Part shown: one piece after another, positions 8,299 to 17,335 of the stretch
How positions within the stretch are numbered: the stretch's first letter is position 1
Layout of the letters: every line of letters begins with the position of its first letter
Source of the DNA: JBCCFC01 sp965213595
Lineage (GTDB): Bacteria > Chloroflexota > Anaerolineae > Caldilineales > Caldilineaceae
Direction: 5' to 3'
NCBI GenBank assembly: GCA_965213595.1
Contig: CBDBZO010000002.1
Coordinates: 930,001-994,000 of the forward strand
DNA: 64,000 bases
Position numbers and translations under genes: made by a program
Notes under the pieces: generated by a model
What the model saw: only the letters and a program-made list of their open reading frames with translations
What the model was told of the DNA's origin: nothing
Database searches by the model: none

Positions 8299-8796
8299 AT
8301 GACTACTACAACCTTTCCTACAACCCACGTCGCTGAACCCACATCCGGTCGGCTTACCCGCCGCGAATTCCTCACCTACGCCTGGGGCGCGGCGCTGGGC
8401 GTGCTGACGGTCGGCGTCGGCGCGTCGACCTACCGCTTCCTGATGCCGCGCTTCCAGGCGGGCGAATTTGGCGGCGAATTCTTTGTCGATGGCGCGGCGC
8501 TGCCGACTGTCGACGCGCCGCCCAAGCGGAATGCCGACGGCAAATTTTGGCTGGTGCAGACCGAAGCTGGTCCCAAAGCGCTCTACACCGTCTGCACCCA
8601 CCTGGGCTGCCTTTACGACTGGAACGCCAGCGAAAACCGCTTTAAGTGCCCCTGCCACAACTCGCAGTTCAGCCGCGAGGGCGACCTGCTCCAGGGTCCA
8701 GCCACCCGCGCGCTGGACCAATTCCCGGTTGAGCCGACGGAAGCGGGCGCATACGTCATCGACACCGGGACGCGCATTCGCGGGGTGGAGGCGTGA
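8299..8796 (+). CDS. Rieske [2Fe-2S] protein with twin-arginine leader
   Basis: A 165-residue protein with a Tat-like leader (R21-R22-E-F-L) and hydrophobic segment at about 28-43, so it is folded before export and stays membrane-anchored. The Rieske motifs are intact: C99-T-H101-L-G-C104 and C117-P-C119-H120. C99, H101, C117 and H120 bind the [2Fe-2S] cluster; C104 and C119 make the disulfide. This is the high-potential electron carrier of bc1/b6f or alternative quinol-oxidising complexes, but no cytochrome b gene is in the window, so its complex is unknown. RBS-like AGGAG lies upstream of the ATG. The stop overlaps the GTG start of the next gene. Confidence 0.93.
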   Translation: MTTTTFPTTHVAEPTSGRLTRREFLTYAWGAALGVLTVGVGASTYRFLMPRFQAGEFGGEFFVDGAALPTVDAPPKRNADGKFWLVQTEAGPKALYTVCTHLGCLYDWNASENRFKCPCHNSQFSREGDLLQGPATRALDQFPVEPTEAGAYVIDTGTRIRGVEA

Positions 8797-9377
8797 GCGG
8801 CGTGACTAGTCAAAAGCGTCCCCGGCACGCGCCATACACACCTGGGCCTTTCAACCGGATATGGCGCGTGCCGGGGACGCGGCTGGCAATTCTGCTGCTG
8901 GTGTTGGTCGCCTGCGCCGCGCGCGCTCCCATTCCGTCAACCAGCGCGGTTTCCGTAATGCCTGCTGAACAGCTTATGGAGCGGGATGGGCTCCATGTAG
9001 AGCGCCTGCCTCTGCGCGTCTACGACCGTCAACATCCTCTGCTAATCTACGCGCCCAACGGCGAGCGCACGGTGCAAACCTATAACGCCAACATTTTTCC
9101 GACTGAAGTGTGGATTGTCTTTGCCCATCCCGCGGCGCGTGTTTTCCTGGCGCGCTCGCCCCACGGCGGCTGCTTGATTTATTGGGACGGCGAGCGCGAG
9201 CGCTTTAGCGACCCGTGTTCTGGCTCCCATTTTTCACGTAGCGGTGACTATCTCGAAGGTCCCGCTCCCCGCGCGCTGGACGAGCTGCCCGCCTGGATCG
9301 ATGGGGAGATGCTTTGGGTGGGCAGTGAAATTCTTTACGGAGCAGAGAATAGCAAATGGCAGAGCGGAGACGAGTAA
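8793..9377 (+). CDS. Degenerate Rieske-like lipoprotein without cluster ligands
   Basis: The GTG start overlaps the Rieske stop (GTGA), so the genes are translationally coupled. Residues 1-30 are encoded by a perfect palindrome; then a lipoprotein signal with LVAC (C41) follows. The C-terminal half aligns with the upstream Rieske protein: S122-P-H124-G-G-C127 against CTHLGC, and D140-P-C142-S143 against CPCH, followed by a shared FSRSGDYLEGPAPRALDEL-like stretch. Thus three of four cluster ligands are lost (Cys to Ser, Cys to Asp, His to Ser), while both disulfide cysteines remain. It is probably a structural or regulatory partner, not an electron carrier. The fold call is confident; the role is inference. 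Confidence 0.82.
   Translation: MSGVTSQKRPRHAPYTPGPFNRIWRVPGTRLAILLLVLVACAARAPIPSTSAVSVMPAEQLMERDGLHVERLPLRVYDRQHPLLIYAPNGERTVQTYNANIFPTEVWIVFAHPAARVFLARSPHGGCLIYWDGERERFSDPCSGSHFSRSGDYLEGPAPRALDELPAWIDGEMLWVGSEILYGAENSKWQSGDE
8817..8880. repeat. P3 palindrome (GCGTCCCCGGCACGCGCC), perfect 20-bp arms, in coding sequence
   Basis: The arms GCGTCCCCGGCACGCGCCAT (8817-8836) and its exact reverse complement (8861-8880) enclose 24 bases. The element is translated as the N-terminal segment preceding the lipoprotein signal of the degenerate Rieske protein. Related copies are at 9408-9472 and 26915-26980. Confidence 0.95.
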
Positions 9378-9378
9378 A

Positions 9379-10395
9379 ATGAAGTGGATTATCAACGAAA
9401 GAAGGGAGCGTCCCCGACACGCGCCACAAGATTTTGGGTCTTCCAATTTGATTTGGCGCGTGCCGGGGGCGCGGCTGGCGCTCGTACTTCTGCTGCTGAC
9501 GCTCGCCGCCTGCGACCCAGCCCCACCGAACACCTTCACCGTGCCGCTCGACCCGCAGACCGAGTTCACGCTCGTTGGGGGCGAAGGCGAATTAGAGCGC
9601 GCCAAGCTGGCGCTGCTGGTGGCGAACCAATTTTACCTGCCCGGCCCGGACGGCGAGATCACGCGCACGACGCTGGCGGTGGGCGCGCTGCCGCAGCTGC
9701 CCATCGAGCTGACCGTGCCCGATGGGAGCACGATCATCGGCTCCATCGGCTCGACGGGGTGGGCAGGCAGCCGCGTTCGCCTGCAAAGCGTGCGGTCGCC
9801 GGCGGCGATTGTCGAATTTTACGACGAGGCGCTGCTGGCCCAGGGTTTTGTCACAATGGATGCACCGCGCCCGGCGTTCGAAACGCCCGACACCCTCTGG
9901 CGCGCGTACTGCCACGAAGCCGACCAGCAGCGCGTGGACGTGAGCGCCTGGCGGGAGGATGCGCCCAATCTGCCTGCCAGCACGGGCGACACGGCGGTGC
10001 AGCTACACGTCGCAGCGGACGCGCGCTACGTCGAGTGCAGCGCGGAGCCGCCCATGCAGATGGCCTCCTACGCGCCATCGCTGCTTCCGACGCTGACGCA
10101 TCCAGCAGAAGTTTCTAGCCGGGGCAGTGGGGGAAGCTACCGGGGCGAGGGTCACGTCGATGTCGAAATTATCAGCAGCCAGAGTGCCAACGAGCTGGCG
10201 GTTTCCTACAGCAAACAGCTCGTCGACGCAGGCTGGACGCGGCTCGATGCGACTACCTCTGACTACGCCGCCACCGGCGCCTGGCGCTTCCGCGACGAGG
10301 CGGGCCTGCCCTGGACGGGCGTGCTGATGGTGACGGCGCAGCCCGAATCACCGCGCCGCTACGTGAGCGTGCGGGTCGCGCGGGTGGCGGAGTAA
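9379..10395 (+). CDS. Hypothetical secreted lipoprotein downstream of Rieske pair
   Basis: A 338-residue protein. The ATG at 9379 is one base after the preceding stop, so this is the third gene of an operon with the two Rieske-type genes. Residues 10-32 are again encoded by a P3 palindrome. The lipobox is LAAC with C45. The mature protein has two similar-sized beta-rich parts, each with a pattern like IVEFYDEALLAQGFVTMD and ELAVSYSKQLVDAGWTRLD, which looks like an internally duplicated domain binding a small ligand. Similar duplicated segments occur in uncharacterised Chloroflexota lipoproteins. No catalytic motif was recognised and no function is proposed. Confidence 0.8.
   Translation: MKWIINERRERPRHAPQDFGSSNLIWRVPGARLALVLLLLTLAACDPAPPNTFTVPLDPQTEFTLVGGEGELERAKLALLVANQFYLPGPDGEITRTTLAVGALPQLPIELTVPDGSTIIGSIGSTGWAGSRVRLQSVRSPAAIVEFYDEALLAQGFVTMDAPRPAFETPDTLWRAYCHEADQQRVDVSAWREDAPNLPASTGDTAVQLHVAADARYVECSAEPPMQMASYAPSLLPTLTHPAEVSSRGSGGSYRGEGHVDVEIISSQSANELAVSYSKQLVDAGWTRLDATTSDYAATGAWRFRDEAGLPWTGVLMVTAQPESPRRYVSVRVARVAE
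9408..9472. repeat. P3 palindrome at N-terminus of a lipoprotein gene
   Basis: The arms are GCGTCCCCGACACGCGCCA (9408-9426) and TGGCGCGTGCCGGGGGCGC (9454-9472), with one mismatch in each half. It is translated as ERPRHAP ... WRVPGARLA just before the hydrophobic core of the lipoprotein signal, exactly the same position as in the upstream gene. Confidence 0.92.
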
Positions 10396-10410
10396 CGCGC
10401 CAGACCAGTC

Positions 10411-10471
10411 GAGTGCGTTGCACGGCGTCCGTCGAGCAGGCAAGCGAATGGTCGCCCACGCCGTGCACTCA
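10411..10471. repeat. P1 palindrome (GAGTGC-TTGCACGGCGT)
   Basis: The left arm GAGTGCGTTGCACGGCGT and right arm ACGCCGTGCACTC lie between the lipoprotein stop and the gene at 10549. The family recurs as a cluster at 17336-17603 and once at 20090-20160. Confidence 0.85.
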
Positions 10472-10548
10472 GGACTAGCTGGGCGCATTGAATTTGCATC
10501 AAAACCATGATAGAATGAGCAGAGTGAGAACTGAATCAGGAGCAGATC

Positions 10549-11208
10549 ATGGCAAGCCCCGTTTTGCGACGCGTGCAGTCGCTCGAAGAGATGATGGCCG
10601 ATTTGGTTCGTGCGCAGGCGCGCACGGACGAGCAGCTGCAGCGCACGGACGAGCAGCTTGCGCGCATGTCGCAAGGGTTGGACGAGTTCAAAGAATTTAC
10701 CCGCGCGAGCATTGAGCGCAGCGACCGCGAGGCCAAGCGCATGAGCCAGCAGTGGGGTGCGCTTTCCAACAAGATGGGCACGATGGCCGAGGACCTGGTC
10801 GCACCCAGCATCCCGCGCATTCTGCAGGAGACGGTGGGCTGCCCGGAAGGTCGGCTTGATTTCGTGGGCATCCGGATGAGGTCTCGCTCCACCATCGACC
10901 CCGCCCGCACGCGGGAATTGGATGTCATGGCCGCCTGCGGTAATTACTTGCTGGTCAATGAGACCAAGAGCAGCCTCGACGCTGGAGACATCCAGCAGTT
11001 TGTCGACGTGCTGCCGACCGTGCCCGAATACTTTCCCCAGTATGCCAACCATCAAATCATCGGCGCGATTGCTTCGCTCTACGTGCCGGAGGACGTGGTG
11101 CGCTACGGCGAGCGCCAGGGGCTGATCGTGTTGGGCTGGGGGGATTGGAGCATGGACGTGCTCAACAGCGAGGGCTTTCACCCCAAGAATTTTGCGCCCG
11201 CGGCATAG
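10549..11208 (+). CDS. Coiled-coil protein with PD-(D/E)XK nuclease-like C-terminus (DUF3782-like)
   Basis: A 219-residue protein with RBS AGGAG at a normal distance from the ATG. Residues about 5-75 are a helical coiled coil with DEQLQRTDEQLARM-type heptads. The C-terminal ~120 residues contain a REL-D-VMAACGNYLLVNETKSSLD pattern: an acidic residue in the second strand and the E-x-K pair of restriction-endonuclease-fold proteins. This matches DUF3782-like proteins often found in Cyanobacteria, Chloroflexota and archaea. Nuclease activity has not been shown for that family to my knowledge. It is followed by a strong terminator, so it is probably a single-gene unit. Confidence 0.72.
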   Translation: MASPVLRRVQSLEEMMADLVRAQARTDEQLQRTDEQLARMSQGLDEFKEFTRASIERSDREAKRMSQQWGALSNKMGTMAEDLVAPSIPRILQETVGCPEGRLDFVGIRMRSRSTIDPARTRELDVMAACGNYLLVNETKSSLDAGDIQQFVDVLPTVPEYFPQYANHQIIGAIASLYVPEDVVRYGERQGLIVLGWGDWSMDVLNSEGFHPKNFAPAA

Positions 11209-11234
11209 ACTTGCCTTTGTCGAGTAAAAAGCAG

Positions 11235-11278
11235 CGCAGCAAAAAGCCGGGCGACACGTCGCCCGGCTTTTTGCTGCG
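11235..11278 (+). terminator. Strong hairpin, perfect 20-bp arms, bidirectional type
   Basis: The arms 11235-11254 and 11259-11278 are perfect complements with a 4-base loop; each contains AAAAAGCCGGGCGA or its complement, so a T-run lies on the 3' side in both directions. It ends the 10549 gene. Confidence 0.9.
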
Positions 11279-11288
11279 GGTCAAAGAA

Positions 11289-11352
11289 GGTGACAATCAT
11301 GCCCCAGGCTTTGGTCGGTCACCCACTTCCCCAACGGGCCGTGACGGTCATC
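11289..11352. repeat. P2 palindrome (GTGACnnTCA-GGCCC) upstream of the macroglobulin gene
   Basis: The arms GGTGACAATCATGCCCC (11289-11305) and GGGCCGTGACGGTCATCT (11336-11352) are imperfect complements. The rest of the space from 11353 to 11515 shows no clear gene; a second weak GGTCGGACGG-type inverted pattern follows. Confidence 0.85.
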
Positions 11353-11515
11353 TTGACCGGCTTGGTTGGACGGCCCACCCGACACAGCCCACCACCGGTC
11401 CGACTTTCGTCCGGCTTGGATCAAGCGGCGTCCCCATGCTTCTCGTAAAATAGAGCCAACTGTCCCACTCCCCGCGCTCTGCGCCGTCCATCCACAACCA
11501 CACAAAGGAAGCCCC

Positions 11516-14500
11516 ATGTCGCGCCGCCTGCTGCTGACCGCCCTGCTCTTCATCCTGCTCGTGTTCACGACTCTCGCTGCCGCGAGGCCCGGCGTGCTGG
11601 CACTGCCCAGCGCGCAAAGCCCGCTCGCGCCCCCGCCACCACCGACGCGTGACGACGCGCCGATCGTCATCGACGGCAACACGGCCACGCCCACGCCCAA
11701 CCTAGCTTCGGCGAATGCACCCCTTCCCGCAACGTCCACGCCGCTTCCCGCCGTGCCCAACGTGCCCGCTTCTCTGCTGCCGGAGTTTATCGCTGAACAG
11801 TATCCGGCACCCGGCCAGGTCATTCACAAACAGCCGCCGATTTACATCGTTTTCGCCCAGCCGATGGAGCAAGCGAGCGTCGAGGACGCGCTGTCCGTGC
11901 AGCCGCCGCTGGATTACACGCTGCGGTGGAAAGAGAACGTCCTCTTCGTCGACTTGCAGCAGCCGCTCATCCAGGATCACGCCTACAATTTTACCCTTGC
12001 CGCCACCAGCAGAACCGTGGATGGCACATCGCTTGCACAAAATGCGGTCTGGACGTACTACGCCGGGGCCCCAGCGCTGACTGTAGACCCGCCGCTAAAC
12101 GACAACACGGCCCTGCGTCTACGCTTTGACGTGCCGTTGAACCAGAGAGATGTGGAGCAGTCGCTGCGGATTCTTCCGCAAACGTGGAGCGGTGTGCAAG
12201 AGTTTATCCAGATTGTTGATTACGCGTGGAGCGACGACGGCTTGGCGTTAACCGTCACGCTTGGCTCGCCGCTGGCGTTGGGCGAGACGTATACCGTAGA
12301 TTTGTACGGTGCAGATAATGCGCCCCTTTACGACGCTGGCGACCTGGCCGTGTTTCTTCCAAGGGGAACAACCATCACCGTGCCCTCGCCCGTTGTGAAC
12401 GTCTCGCCGCCGCGCGGATCGTACACGCCGCCCCGCAGCGCCATCACCGTCTCCTTTGATCGCGCCATCGACAAAGCCAGCCTCGAAGCGGCCTTCGCGA
12501 TCACGCCGACCGTCGCAGGCAATTTTGCCTTCGCCGGCAACGAAGTCACCTTTACGCCGGACGCGCCGCTGACGCCGGGCGAATCCTACACAGCCACCAT
12601 TTCCACCGACGCGCTCGACGGCGACAGCGATGCCTTGCTTGCCCAACCCTACCAGTGGACCTTCTTCACCGACCAGCCGCAGCCGCTGGCGAGCTTTGGC
12701 TCCGGGGCTAATGCGCAGGTGCTTGACGCTGACGGGCGGCGCGCGCTCCAGTTCCAGCTGTTTAATGGCTATCAGCAGAATGCGGCCAGCACGCCGAACA
12801 TTCCCATTGTCCTCTCGTTTGATCTCTACGCCCTCGACCGCGAGCAGTTCCTCGACCGCTACGCGTCGGGCTTTCGCGGCGTGGCGGGCAACGAAAATGC
12901 GCCCATTGCCACGGATGATCTGCCGCTCCTGCAGAGCTGGCAGATGGAGGCCCCCGGCTTCGGCCCAGACGACTACGCACGCATCGCCGAAACGCAGATT
13001 CCGGACGACGTACCTCCCGGCTTTTACGTGCTCGATTTGGACGACGGCAGCGGTGAATTTGCCAGCACCGACCAGCTCATCCTCCTCCTCACGCGCCATG
13101 TGGTGATGCTCAAGCAGATCGAGGGCGAGATTGCGGCGTGGGTGACGGACATCAACGCCGAGGCGGCGGCGGGCGTCGCGGGTGCAACGGTCGGCATCTA
13201 CGCGCGCGACGGCGAGCTGTTGGCCGAGGGGGTCACCGACGCCGACGGCCTCTTCCGCACCGACGTGCCCGTCGACCCGCAGCCGCTGATTGTGCTGGCC
13301 GACGTGGAAACCGGCGACGCGCTTGACGTGACGGCGACCGGCCTGAGCAACGAGTGGAGCGCGGGCGGCGGCGGCTGGTGGGGCTGGTGGCAGCCAGCGC
13401 CGACGGTGCGCGACCACAGCACGCACCTCTACACCGACCGCCCAATTTACCAGCCGGGCCAGACCGTCCACTTCAAGGCCATCGTGCGCGGCGACGACGA
13501 CGCGATTCTCCAAACGCTGAAACCCGGCACGCCCGTCACCGCGCGCATCCGTGATGGGCGCGACAATATCGTGCAGAGCTTTGCGCTGGAGACCAGCGAT
13601 TTCGGCACGGTGCACGGCGACTTTACGATTGCCGAGGGCGCGATGCTGGGCGAGTACGCCGTCGAGCTTTCATTCAGCGACGAGACGCCCGCATCCGGCA
13701 ACCTCGATCCGTGGATGCGCCAGCAGTTCAACGAGCTCAACCCGCTGCGCCAGCCCTTCAAAGTCGAAGAGTACGCCAAGCCGGACTACAGTATCGTGGT
13801 ATCGACGGACGCCCAGCGCTACGTCGCGGGCGACACAATTAGCGTGACCGTGGATGCCGAGTACCTTTTTGGCGAGCCGCTAAACGATGCCGCGCTCACC
13901 GTCAACCGCTTTACGCTCTACCCGGAGCGCTGGGGCAATGATGGCGAGCCGTCCAGCTTCTACTGGAGCGGTGGCTTCGCGCCCGATACGACGCGCATCA
14001 CGGAGAGCGACGTGGCCGGTCGCTACGCCTTTGCGCTGCCCGCGGGTTCGGGCGACAGCGGCTACGGCTACGGCTGGCAGACAAGCCAGCGGCGCGAGCT
14101 GGTTGGCATCGAGGTAACGGCAGCGGACGGCAGCGGCCAGAGCGTCAGCAGCTTCGCCGTGGTCGAGGTCTACAGCGCGGCGGAGCAGATCACGCTGGCG
14201 ATGAGCGATTACGCCCAGCCTGTTAACGAGCCGCTGCTGGCCGACGTCCAAATCACCACTCTGGCGGGCGAACCGGTCAAGGGCCGCGGGATGATGGTCG
14301 AGGTGGAGCCGTGGTGGGGTTATCACCAATACGGCGAATACGAGGAATTTAAGGCGACCCACGTTGCCCATCCCATCACCGACGCCGACGGTCGCGCTGA
14401 AATTTCGATGGTGCTGGAGCAGCCGGGCTCGTACCGCGTGCGCATCACCAGCGAGGACGCGCGCGGCCATCAGATGAGCGTGGAGCGCTGGGTCTATCTG

Positions 14501-17278
14501 GTTGGCGAGGACGAAAGCTGGTACACCCAGCCCAGCGACCAGAGCCTGCTCCAGCTCGCCGCCGATCGCGAACGCTACGCGCCGGGCGACACGGCGCAGA
14601 TTCTTGTTGAGTCCAGCTTTAGCGGCCCGGCGCTGCTGACCGTCGAGCGCGGCTCGCTGCGCCGCACCCAAACAGTGTCGCTGACCGCGCCGCTGACGAC
14701 GCTGGAGCTGCCCATCGAGGCGACCGACGCGCCCAACGTCTTCGTCAGCATCAACGCCTACGAAGCACAGGACACCACGCCCAACGACCAGATGTATCAA
14801 AGCGTGCCGGACAGCGCGCTGCGCGTCAACACGGTTGAGCTCAGCGTGCCCGTCACCGATAAGATGCTCGACGTTGAAATTGTGCCGAGCCAAGAGACGT
14901 ACCAGCCGCGCGAGGAGGCGACCTTCACGATTCGCGTGCGCGACGCCGCGGGCAAGCCCGCGCGCGCCGAGCTTTCCGCGGCCCTGGTGGACGAAGCGAT
15001 CTTCCTGCTCAGCGACGACCTGAGCGGCTCGATCTTCGACGATTTCTACGCCCCGCGCGACCACAGCGTGCGCACCTTCGACGGCCTGGCGCTGCGCCGC
15101 TGGCTGGGCGGCGGCCTGGGCGGCGGTGGCGGCGGCACGGCGTCGGGCAATCCGCGCCGCGATTTTCCCGACACCGCGCTCTGGCTCCCCAGTATCGAGA
15201 CCGACGAAAACGGCGAGGCCACCCTCACGCTCGACCTGCCCGATACGCTCACGAGCTGGCGGCTCACCGTGAAGGCCGTGACGGCGGCGGAGACGGAAGT
15301 CGGCGAAACGTATACTAACATCGAGACGCAGCAGGCCGTTGTCGTGCAGCCGCTGCTGCCGCGCGGCCTCACCGCCGGCGACAGCGCCACGCTCTCGGCG
15401 GTCGTCCACAACTACAGCGACGAGCCGCAGACGCTCGACGTCTGGCTGCACGACCTGGACGCGGTGCTTTCCATCGACGATGCCGTAACGCAGACCATCA
15501 CGCTCGACGCTCAGGCCACACAGGTCGTGCGCTGGCCGCTTGTCGCCAGCGAGGCAGGGGATTTTGACATCCTCGTCGCCGCGCAAACTCCCCCCTTCGA
15601 AGGAGAAAATGACGGCGGTTTACGTGACGCCGTCCAGCAAACCCTGTCCGTGCGCCCGCTCGCCGTCGCCGATGTGACCACGCAGGTCGGCAGCTTTACC
15701 GACACGCTCGAAACCGAAATTTCGCTGCCCGCAGACACCCTGGCCGAGAGCACCGTCAGCGTCACGCTCAACCGCTCCATCGCGGGCAGCCTGCTGGAGG
15801 GGCTCGACTATCTCACCGGCTACCCCTACGGCTGTGTCGAGCAGACGATGAGCCGCGCGCTGCCCAACGCCGTGGTCGGGCGCGCGCTGGAGCAGCTGGG
15901 CGTGGTCGACCCGACGCTGCAAGCCGATTTGCCCGTGTTGATCAACGCCGGCCTGCAGCGGCTCTACGGCTTCCAGCACAACGACGGCGGCTGGGGCTGG
16001 TGGTACGACGACAGCACCGACGCCTACCAGACGGCCTGGGTTTTGTTCGGCCTCAGCGTCACGCGCGAGGCGGGCTACGAGGTGGATGCGGGCGTGATCG
16101 AGCGCGGGGCGGCGTGGCTGGCCCAAGAGCTGGCGCGCAACCCCTCGGACAAGCGGCTCGATCCGCGCACCCGCGCCTTTGCGCTCTACAGCCTCGCGCT
16201 GGCCGACACTGAATCCAGCGCCAAAACAACCCAAGGCCATCTCGACGCCGCGCAAAGCCTGACCCAGCGCGACGACCTCGACGCCTTTAGCCAGGCCGCC
16301 CTCGCGCTGACGCTGCACCGGCTGGGCGACGCGGAGGGCGCACGAGCCATCGTCGACGCGCTGGCGGAGACGGCGACGGTCGAGAACGGCGAGGCGTGGT
16401 GGCCCATCGCCGAGAGCGACGACTACTACGACCACAAGACGATGGCCTCGGCCACGCGCAGCAGCGCCCTGGCGCTCAGCGCCTTTGTCCAAATTGCACC
16501 GGATCATCCGCTGGAGCCGCAAATCGTGCGCTGGCTGATGGGCCAGCGTCGGCAGCAGGGCTGGGGCAACACCAACGAGACGGCCTTTGCTATCATTGCG
16601 CTCACCGATCACCTCGTTGCCCAGCAGGCCGACGCGCTCAGCAGCGACTATCGGCTGCTGCTCAACGGCGACGAACTCGCCACGGGCACGCTCGACCGCA
16701 ACGAGCCGGTCGCCACGCTCGACATCCCGGCGGACGCGCTTGTCACGGGCGACAACGCCCTTATCGTGGAGCAGACGAGCGGCGACGGCCCGCTCTACTA
16801 CGTCATCCACCAGCGCACGCTGCTGGGCGAGGCGGAAATCGAGGCTGCGGGCGCGGTTGAGGTGCAGCGGCGCTATCTCGACGGAGCGGGCGAGGAAGTC
16901 ACCGCGATTGCGGTGGGCGAGTTGGTAGATGTGGAGCTGACGGTCAGCGTGCCCGACACCAGCTTCTACGTGATCATCGAGGACGCGCTGCCGGGCGGGC
17001 TAGAGGCGCTCAACGAGCGGCTCAACACCACCAGCCACGTCGCCGATGCGGACCAGGAAAATTTCTACTGGCGCGGCCTCGGCTACAACCACAAAGAAAT
17101 CCGCGACGGTCGCGTCAGCTTCTTCGTCACCGAGCTGGCTCCCGGACAGCGCGTGCTCACCTACAAAGCCCGCGCCACGCACGTTGGGGAGTTCGTCGCC
17201 ATGCCCGCCGAGGCCTATGCGATGTACGATGAGGCGACGTGGGGGAGATCGGCGAGCGGGGTGTTGAGGGTGGAATAA
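11516..17278 (+). CDS. Secreted bacterial alpha-2-macroglobulin with thioester motif
   Basis: A 1920-residue protein, the largest in the window, with a signal sequence at residues 1-29. The ATG at 11516 is chosen because it begins this signal sequence and follows AAGGAAG. Early Ig-like domains include Big_5-type pieces (PPRGSYTPPRSAITVSFD). An A2M N-terminal region contains TDRPIYQPGQTVHFKAI near residue 640. A glycine-rich loop (GGGLGGGGGG) lies near 1198, in the position of the bait/linker segment. The thioester C1440-V-E1442-Q1443 in YPYGCVEQTM starts an alpha/alpha toroid with NDGGWGWW repeats. Such proteins trap and inhibit foreign proteases at the cell surface. A penicillin-binding protein 1C partner, usual in proteobacteria, is absent here. 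Confidence 0.93.
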   Translation: MSRRLLLTALLFILLVFTTLAAARPGVLALPSAQSPLAPPPPPTRDDAPIVIDGNTATPTPNLASANAPLPATSTPLPAVPNVPASLLPEFIAEQYPAPGQVIHKQPPIYIVFAQPMEQASVEDALSVQPPLDYTLRWKENVLFVDLQQPLIQDHAYNFTLAATSRTVDGTSLAQNAVWTYYAGAPALTVDPPLNDNTALRLRFDVPLNQRDVEQSLRILPQTWSGVQEFIQIVDYAWSDDGLALTVTLGSPLALGETYTVDLYGADNAPLYDAGDLAVFLPRGTTITVPSPVVNVSPPRGSYTPPRSAITVSFDRAIDKASLEAAFAITPTVAGNFAFAGNEVTFTPDAPLTPGESYTATISTDALDGDSDALLAQPYQWTFFTDQPQPLASFGSGANAQVLDADGRRALQFQLFNGYQQNAASTPNIPIVLSFDLYALDREQFLDRYASGFRGVAGNENAPIATDDLPLLQSWQMEAPGFGPDDYARIAETQIPDDVPPGFYVLDLDDGSGEFASTDQLILLLTRHVVMLKQIEGEIAAWVTDINAEAAAGVAGATVGIYARDGELLAEGVTDADGLFRTDVPVDPQPLIVLADVETGDALDVTATGLSNEWSAGGGGWWGWWQPAPTVRDHSTHLYTDRPIYQPGQTVHFKAIVRGDDDAILQTLKPGTPVTARIRDGRDNIVQSFALETSDFGTVHGDFTIAEGAMLGEYAVELSFSDETPASGNLDPWMRQQFNELNPLRQPFKVEEYAKPDYSIVVSTDAQRYVAGDTISVTVDAEYLFGEPLNDAALTVNRFTLYPERWGNDGEPSSFYWSGGFAPDTTRITESDVAGRYAFALPAGSGDSGYGYGWQTSQRRELVGIEVTAADGSGQSVSSFAVVEVYSAAEQITLAMSDYAQPVNEPLLADVQITTLAGEPVKGRGMMVEVEPWWGYHQYGEYEEFKATHVAHPITDADGRAEISMVLEQPGSYRVRITSEDARGHQMSVERWVYLVGEDESWYTQPSDQSLLQLAADRERYAPGDTAQILVESSFSGPALLTVERGSLRRTQTVSLTAPLTTLELPIEATDAPNVFVSINAYEAQDTTPNDQMYQSVPDSALRVNTVELSVPVTDKMLDVEIVPSQETYQPREEATFTIRVRDAAGKPARAELSAALVDEAIFLLSDDLSGSIFDDFYAPRDHSVRTFDGLALRRWLGGGLGGGGGGTASGNPRRDFPDTALWLPSIETDENGEATLTLDLPDTLTSWRLTVKAVTAAETEVGETYTNIETQQAVVVQPLLPRGLTAGDSATLSAVVHNYSDEPQTLDVWLHDLDAVLSIDDAVTQTITLDAQATQVVRWPLVASEAGDFDILVAAQTPPFEGENDGGLRDAVQQTLSVRPLAVADVTTQVGSFTDTLETEISLPADTLAESTVSVTLNRSIAGSLLEGLDYLTGYPYGCVEQTMSRALPNAVVGRALEQLGVVDPTLQADLPVLINAGLQRLYGFQHNDGGWGWWYDDSTDAYQTAWVLFGLSVTREAGYEVDAGVIERGAAWLAQELARNPSDKRLDPRTRAFALYSLALADTESSAKTTQGHLDAAQSLTQRDDLDAFSQAALALTLHRLGDAEGARAIVDALAETATVENGEAWWPIAESDDYYDHKTMASATRSSALALSAFVQIAPDHPLEPQIVRWLMGQRRQQGWGNTNETAFAIIALTDHLVAQQADALSSDYRLLLNGDELATGTLDRNEPVATLDIPADALVTGDNALIVEQTSGDGPLYYVIHQRTLLGEAEIEAAGAVEVQRRYLDGAGEEVTAIAVGELVDVELTVSVPDTSFYVIIEDALPGGLEALNERLNTTSHVADADQENFYWRGLGYNHKEIRDGRVSFFVTELAPGQRVLTYKARATHVGEFVAMPAEAYAMYDEATWGRSASGVLRVE

Positions 17279-17283
17279 GCACC

Positions 17284-17330
17284 AAGACCCCCTTCCCCGG
17301 CCCTTCCCCCGCTGCGGGGGAGCTGGCCGG
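17284..17330. repeat. P4 palindrome after the macroglobulin gene
   Basis: CCCCCTTCCCCGGCCC and CCCCCGCTGCGGGGG form a compact GC-rich inverted repeat starting just after the macroglobulin stop. It belongs to the family found in and between genes across the window and could act as a terminator, although there is no T-run. Confidence 0.75.
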
Positions 17331-17335
17331 ATCGG

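Noticed and set aside
13880..15586. Long antisense frame (568 codons) opposite the macroglobulin gene
   Set aside because: High GC and codon bias open shadow frames; the sense strand encodes a full thioester protein, and the antisense text is Arg/Ala/Gly-rich without motifs. The same applies to other long shadows (12248-13615, 15620-16810, 29112-30245, 48162-49394).
15590..15640. P4-like insertion in the macroglobulin gene (PPFEGENDGG)
   Set aside because: The CCCCCTTCGAAGGAG core is suggestive, but arms are short and no extra length could be demonstrated without an alignment.
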